The notes under the pieces: generated by a model
What the model was told of the DNA's origin: nothing
What the model saw: the letters and a program-made list of their open reading frames with translations, nothing else
Databases searched by the model: none
In this document: in pieces, positions 58,881 to 64,000 of the stretch
Layout of the letters: each line of letters begins with the position of its first letter
Numbering within the stretch: position 1 is the first letter of the stretch
Made by a program: the position numbers and the translations under genes
NCBI GenBank assembly: GCA_021904315.1
Contig: CM038912.1
Location: 12,921,061 to 12,985,060, forward strand
Source: Sphagnum magellanicum
Taxonomy: Eukaryota; Streptophyta; Sphagnopsida; Sphagnales; Sphagnaceae
DNA length: 64,000 nt
Reading direction: 5' to 3'

Positions 58881-60180
58881 GATGAGGTCATATATGTTTT
58901 TACTCCTATAGAACAAAATTACAATAGCAACTTGAAGAATATTTTGCTTTGGACAAGCTTTAGAGAAGAAGAGAATGCTTGGGCAAATAGAGCTAGATTA
59001 GTAAGTCTGTTTGAGGTTGAGTGGAAGACTCCTCGTCACAACATTTTGGTAGAATTTTTGAACAACTAGAAGTTGGATTCTGAACACAACAAAATCAAGG
59101 TTATGTTGGGGGAATAACAAAAAATAATTAACAAACATCTTTTGGCAGAAGTTTTTAAAATTTGCCATACATGAGAAACAAAGGCGTCTAGGTAAAGATG
59201 TTAGATGCTAAAGTAGCATTGGTAGATATAGTTGACAAAATCCCAAATACTTACAACATCAATGAAGGGTGGACTATAAAGAAAATGATATTAGAGTATG
59301 CCAATAGGATAACTGCCATCTTGCCTATTATTTACCAAAAGGATGAAGTGTAGTATTTTAGTAATAAATCTATTATGATGATATCTAGAACAGATCATGG
59401 AAAGTTTGTCAATTGGGCTATAATTATGTTTTTTGAATTGGTCAAGGAGTTGGTTAGATGGGAAGATTGTCAAAAAAACATGAAAAGCCAAAAGAGAACG
59501 AAAAAATGATGTGTCATTCTGCCATAGTCTTATAAGTTTTTTTTCAAAAGTGGTTTCCACTAATAAGAGTAGAGTCACAAGAGGACATGAGAAGAAAAGA
59601 GTTTGAAGTAGAGGTTTATCAAAAACAAAAGACCTCTTAACCCTACACACATTCTCTTAAAAAGGAGAAACAACCAAAAACTAGGACAACCATGAGAATA
59701 GTTTTAATGTCCTAGTTTAATGACGATGAAGAGAGAAAGACTTTGCAAAAAAGGTAGAGGAGACAAGAGGATACTATAATGAAGGGCAGTATTAATCTTC
59801 AATAGGCAACAAAATTGTTGAAGAAGCAACAACATCAACATCAAAAATAAAAGGAAAAATATGTATCTCTTAAATCTAATTCAAGACCACAAATCTCTCC
59901 TAAGCACAAGTAAATATCAGATGGGCAAGAGCACCAGAGAAGGCCTAAGCAAGAGCCAAAAACTCTAGACCAATAGCTAATAGAAGAATAGACATAGGAT
60001 CTCGACCTGGATCCACCAAAAATACAACAATCTATTCCAACACATAATGAAGATATGCTACCTTCAAGACTAAGTTCTACAATAGGCACAAATGCGTTTG
60101 GAGAAATTTGGACTGCACACAAGAGTTTAGGTTTTTTAGGAACAAGTTCCAAGGGTTAGACTCCTAGATTTCATACACCA
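58881..60180 (+). pseudogene. Post-integrase reading frame of gypsy-2 (unknown protein)
   Basis: Same strand as the integrase. Peptide pieces read REEENAWANRARLVSLFEVE, WKTPRHNILVEFLNN*KL, INKHLLAEVFKICHT and NEGWTIKKMILEYANRI, with a later charged region rich in Lys/Glu/Gln. The first 200 residues look helical and soluble, resembling capsid-type folds in style only. I do not recognise the family. It is either an additional gene of this gypsy lineage or the gag of another element placed downstream. Confidence 0.45.
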
Positions 60181-60249
60181 GGGTTTGAATAAAGGATATA
60201 AGCAAATTGGATGAACACAAAAAAACTGCTATTATTTACAAGTAACAAA

Positions 60250-61200
60250 GTACACTGTACAAATGACAAATATTTTACTTAAACTTTCTGATTTGGAGAT
60301 TAAAAATAAATAGATCATAGAAGAAAAATACATATCTATCCAGAATCTACCTGGGGCTTTAGAGAAGGAACAAAAGTTCAAAGCATAGCTAAATGATAAG
60401 AACAATGAAAATAATTAAGTATTAGTAAAACTCCAAGCAGCCAAGAAAAATATTAATAACATGGAGAAGCAAAACAAGGATCTGGAGGATGTCATAATAG
60501 AAGGGGATTCTTTGCAAGCAACTCTGAAGGAGATAAATGCCAATTACTAGAATTTGAAAACAAAGAAGGATATTTTGAATGTGGAGCATAACAAACTTTA
60601 AAAAGACTACAAGAATATGGAGTATACTCTTTTGAAGCATAGAAGGAGTTAGAGGACCTCATAATGGAAGTTGGAAATGTGTATCAAGCCAAGAATGAAA
60701 CACAAAGGTAAGTTGATAAGAGGCATGCACAAATGGACAAAAAATTGGCTTTTAATGAAAAATAACACAAGCTTTTGGAGGAGACCCAAAGAGTCAAGCC
60801 TTTCAATTATGATAATTTTTTCATATAGAACAATGAGTACAAAAAGCAAAATACTTTGCTTCAAGTAAGCTTCAAGGCATTATCAATGGAAGAAAAAGAT
60901 GCAAAACTCTAGTGGGATGTATTACATGATATTATTCAGAAGGATATTGGAAAGATCAATAGGAGATATGAGAAAAATGAAAGGTTGTACAAGCATAAGA
61001 TATTTTCAAATGGAGAAGGTCATGCCAACATTTGATATGAACCTTTGGTTTTCTCTCCAAAACCTAAAACCTCAAACAAAGAAGAAGACAAAGGGGATAC
61101 TAGTGGTGTAGGACCATCAGACACAAGAATAGTAGAGGAGGAGCCAAGGGACATCAAAGGAGGGAAGGAAAACCCTACTAGGGAGGTTGGTGGTAAGACA
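60250..61200 (+). pseudogene. Coiled-coil stretch following the unknown frame
   Basis: Through several stops the + strand gives KLQAAKKNINNMEKQNKDLE, then VIIEGDSLQATLKEINAN and KTKKDILNVEHNKL, with heptad-like spacing of hydrophobic residues and many Lys/Glu. A long coiled coil is likely in the ancestral protein. The end near 61130-61200 is Glu/Gly-rich. It probably belongs to the same protein as 58881-60180. Confidence 0.45.
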
Positions 61201-64000
61201 TATGCATCAAAATAAATTTTCGAACAAAAAAAATCTATTGTGCAAGCACAGGAAGAAAAAGCTTGATTTGTAACTGGTGTCTATGACTGTTTTTTTAGTT
61301 GAAAGAGACATTTTACAAATAACTGTCTAGTAGTCGCCTAAGACAAGTCGCAGATGACAAATAGTCGCAAAACATTACATCAAGATGACGTCATCAGATG
61401 GTAAGTGAAGACTAAATTTAGTATATATTGTTTCATCTAATGGAGCCAATATATACATAATGTATATGGGGCATCATTTTGCGACTGTAAGTTGCAACTA
61501 TTTTGGTGGATCCAACCTCCAACCATGTGGAAACACATGTTAACTATTGAAACACTTAAATTATGTTCCTTAAATCTTTCCAAATTTATCTAGGTCATTG
61601 GATTCAACACATTGAGATTGTCACACGTGGTAAAATAATGTAAGATCAAGTTTTTCCTCATCTTGTGGGTAGGGAGTGGCCATGTTTTTTTTCTAATTAA
61701 CTAATCAATTATTGCCACATGGCATGGTTTTTAATATTTGGACCATTCAATTCCTATGTTTTTCATTTATAAACATGGCATTTGATTAAAAGGCTTGATT
61801 TTCTCAAATTGTGATATTAGATGATCTAGATTTGTCTAAATCTTATGGCCAAGAAATTGTCACATGTTTTGTGTTTGGCTAATCGAAATGTGCCACGTGT
61901 TTCATTATGAGCATCATGGCATTTAAATATTTATTAAAAAACCCTAGATATATCCCAATCATCAGATGTCAAGAATGAGGATCTTGACACGTGTCGCATT
62001 ATTATTTGAATGGAAATTTCAAATCTGCCACGTCTTCTAAAGATCAAGGAATAGAAACATGCCACATGGCGATGTTAAATCATTTGTAAGATATATATTT
62101 TTATTTAGGGTTAGGGTTAGGGTTACCATGGCTCACTAATCACACACAAAATGGACATGGAAAATGCTTTCCATTGAGCTAATAAAAATTCAGTGAGCAC
62201 ACTCACCTTAAGTTTTGTAAAGATGGAAAAATGTTTTGTATTGAACATGGGTTCCTACCTTAATGTAATCAACAATACTTAACTTGAATAACTAGATGAT
62301 CCACATATAAACACAATGATGGCACCAGCAATTTGTTGGAGTTGATGTGGCTACAATTTGCATGTTTTGAGACAACCTAGGCTCCATAGTTGAATCCTTA
62401 GGGTTGAAATGCAGATTCTCCTTCCTACATGAATAACCTTGCACAAATAAAATATCACCATTTAGGAGCAAACATACATCACCATTCAAATGTATAAGTG
62501 CAACACACATTTCCCTTCCAAACAAGTCCATAAACATGAAGACTTACCTTTACATCACAAAGCTTGATATAAAATTGTGTTGAAGGCATTAACAACTTCA
62601 ATTACTAAATCTTGTGGTTATTGATTAAACCAGCCAAAGTCTTGGATATAATAGATAAACAAGTTGAAGTTAACCTGCAACCATTCAGACAAATGCAAAC
62701 TTGCAAGGTTGGTACTAGATCAATGATATTGATGACCATTTGATCACAAAACAGGGATAAACCATTTGTGCTTTGATGATTTATGCATCAACTCAAGATT
62801 TTTGACCATTAACTGGAAAACATATATCAATTCCACCTTTCCATTCCCTAGAGAAATCCTTGGAGGGATGACATATTAGCATACTAGCTTTATAATTACT
62901 AGGAAATCAATTTCACTTCACAGTTCAAAGGAAAGTAGAAACCTCAATCATCACAAGCTCACCAGATAGCATCAGAAGGAGCAGAAGAGTTGTAAGAAAG
63001 CTCATGGCCTACACAAACATGATAATATTAATCAACTTAAATGACAATTTCTTATAAGACCCCATAAAACCTATGATGGTAGGAAAACACAAGAATCATG
63101 ACCCATTTGTATACCCAACAAAGTGCTTAGAAATGAACACTAATTTCATCACTTCTGGCCACCAATCACACTGATGAAAGGATGTCCAATGCAATTAAGA
63201 GAATAACTCATTCACCCATTGCAAGCCTACACATGAGGACAAAAGTTTGATCATCCACCTTAAACAGTACCAAGAGTTGCTACAATGATAGGGTCAAGAA
63301 AGTCACCATTGGGGGGAAAACAACAATGGTTACACTCCTAATTCAATTTGGGGTTCCCAATCACGTCACCTTTCTTGTTTGCTCATAAAAGGAAGCTAAT
63401 TTTGTAGCAAGATAGGTTGGATATGGTCTGCATGCATCTCAGCCTGCACAGTCAACAAATAATGTACTTTTTAGATAACCTCAACACAGAAAGGGACACA
63501 AAATGATTGTTGACAACCAAAGCAAGGACAATGTGAGGAATGAAACAACACACGTGTTTTTTTATTGTATGTACAAAAAAAATTCATCATTTGCACCATG
63601 GAAACCCCAACCAAAATGCACACATATGAGATCCATTGTAGATTTGTAAATTTCCAAAGAAATGTACCTATAAGCTTAAGAGTTGCAACAATTGCTTCGT
63701 GTGCAGAAAGTTAGCCTAATAATAAGAAAACCAACCAAGATTATTAGCTTGGAATCGAATGGCCACGCTACTACCAGCTGGCACTACATATGTGTTACGG
63801 AAGGGTGGGTTGATGACATCAAAAGTTGCGAGAGGAGTCTGGGTCATAGTTGCCATATCCTCTCCCCACTACAAAGAAGCTATACCCATGAAGATGGAGA
63901 GGGTACATCTCAAACATCAATATGCTTCTGTCTTGCAAGACTAATTGCCATATTTACAAAGTGCACATGTTAGAGATCTAGGGGGAAAACTATGAATCCC
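61201..64000. other. Mostly unassigned; short TTAGGG run and a weak secreted-protein exon
   Basis: No gene is firmly supported. A run of three to four TTAGGG units is at 62107-62130. At 63003-62957 on the - strand MSFLTTLLLLLMLSG looks like a signal peptide and is followed by a consensus splice donor (TCTG|gtgagc). An open frame at 62537-62292 on the same strand could be a later exon, but no family is recognised and joining them is speculation. The text at 61290-61500, rich in AGTCGCA and GTTGCAACTA words, is probably a DNA-transposon end. Confidence 0.35.

Noticed and set aside
62292..63003. A two-exon secreted-protein gene on the - strand
   Set aside because: The signal-peptide-like start and splice donor are suggestive, but the downstream frame matches no family I know and the intron joining them is guesswork.

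Overview
This is nuclear DNA from a land plant with a large, transposon-rich genome. The evidence is one intact spliced plant gene (a DUF810/unc-13-like protein with five GT-AG introns) inside about 59 kb of AT-rich, heavily decayed LTR retrotransposons, DNA-transposon remnants, MITEs and simple or tandem repeats. A gymnosperm is my best guess, judging by repeat style and by transposon gene families I associate with gymnosperms, ferns and mosses. That assignment is inference and should be checked by alignment.

Layout. (1) 1-8.4 kb: a broken, intron-containing gene on the + strand, with 5' exons at 96-577 and the rest at 4664-8381. It looks like a ParB/Srx-like domain joined to a beta-class (N4/N6 type) DNA methyltransferase-like domain. 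It is split by repeats, including a dispersed repeat (R1) that carries a solo LTR. (2) 8.4-13.4 kb: tandem repeats, an LTR fragment and unassigned AT-rich DNA. (3) 13.4-19.3 kb: a wrecked Ty1/copia element holding a large AT-rich fold-back insert and ending in a clear 240-bp 3' LTR. (4) 20.7-25.3 kb, - strand: the only intact gene, six coding exons and 965 codons. (5) 25.3-30.9 kb: its probable 5' region, then low-complexity DNA and two tandem arrays whose units contain palindromes. (6) 30.9-40.2 kb, - strand: a Ty3/gypsy element in the order gag, protease, cytosine-5 DNA methyltransferase-like domain, reverse transcriptase, RNase H, integrase, PHD finger. (7) 40.2-44 kb: fragments of DNA transposons (a BED-like finger and a MULE-like transposase). 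(8) 44-48.3 kb: extremely AT-rich DNA with no gene seen. (9) 48.3-52.2 kb: a second R1 copy split by a copia element (313-bp LTRs, near-perfect TSD). Its 3' LTR was later hit by a 195-bp hAT-type MITE whose near-identical twin sits inside the methyltransferase domain of the gypsy element. (10) 52.2-61.2 kb, + strand: a second, older Ty3/gypsy element followed by a post-integrase reading frame with a coiled-coil stretch. (11) 61.2-64 kb: mostly unassigned.

Nesting gives a relative history. R1 copies are oldest, LTR elements inserted into them, and the MITE then inserted into those LTR elements. Coding remnants show many TGG/CAA/CAG/CGA-to-stop and Cys-to-Tyr changes, as expected from deamination of methylated cytosine. 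The most interesting content is two unrelated DNA-methyltransferase-like domains (cytosine-5 type in a retrotransposon; N4/N6 type in an intron-bearing gene with a ParB-like partner) within about 30 kb.
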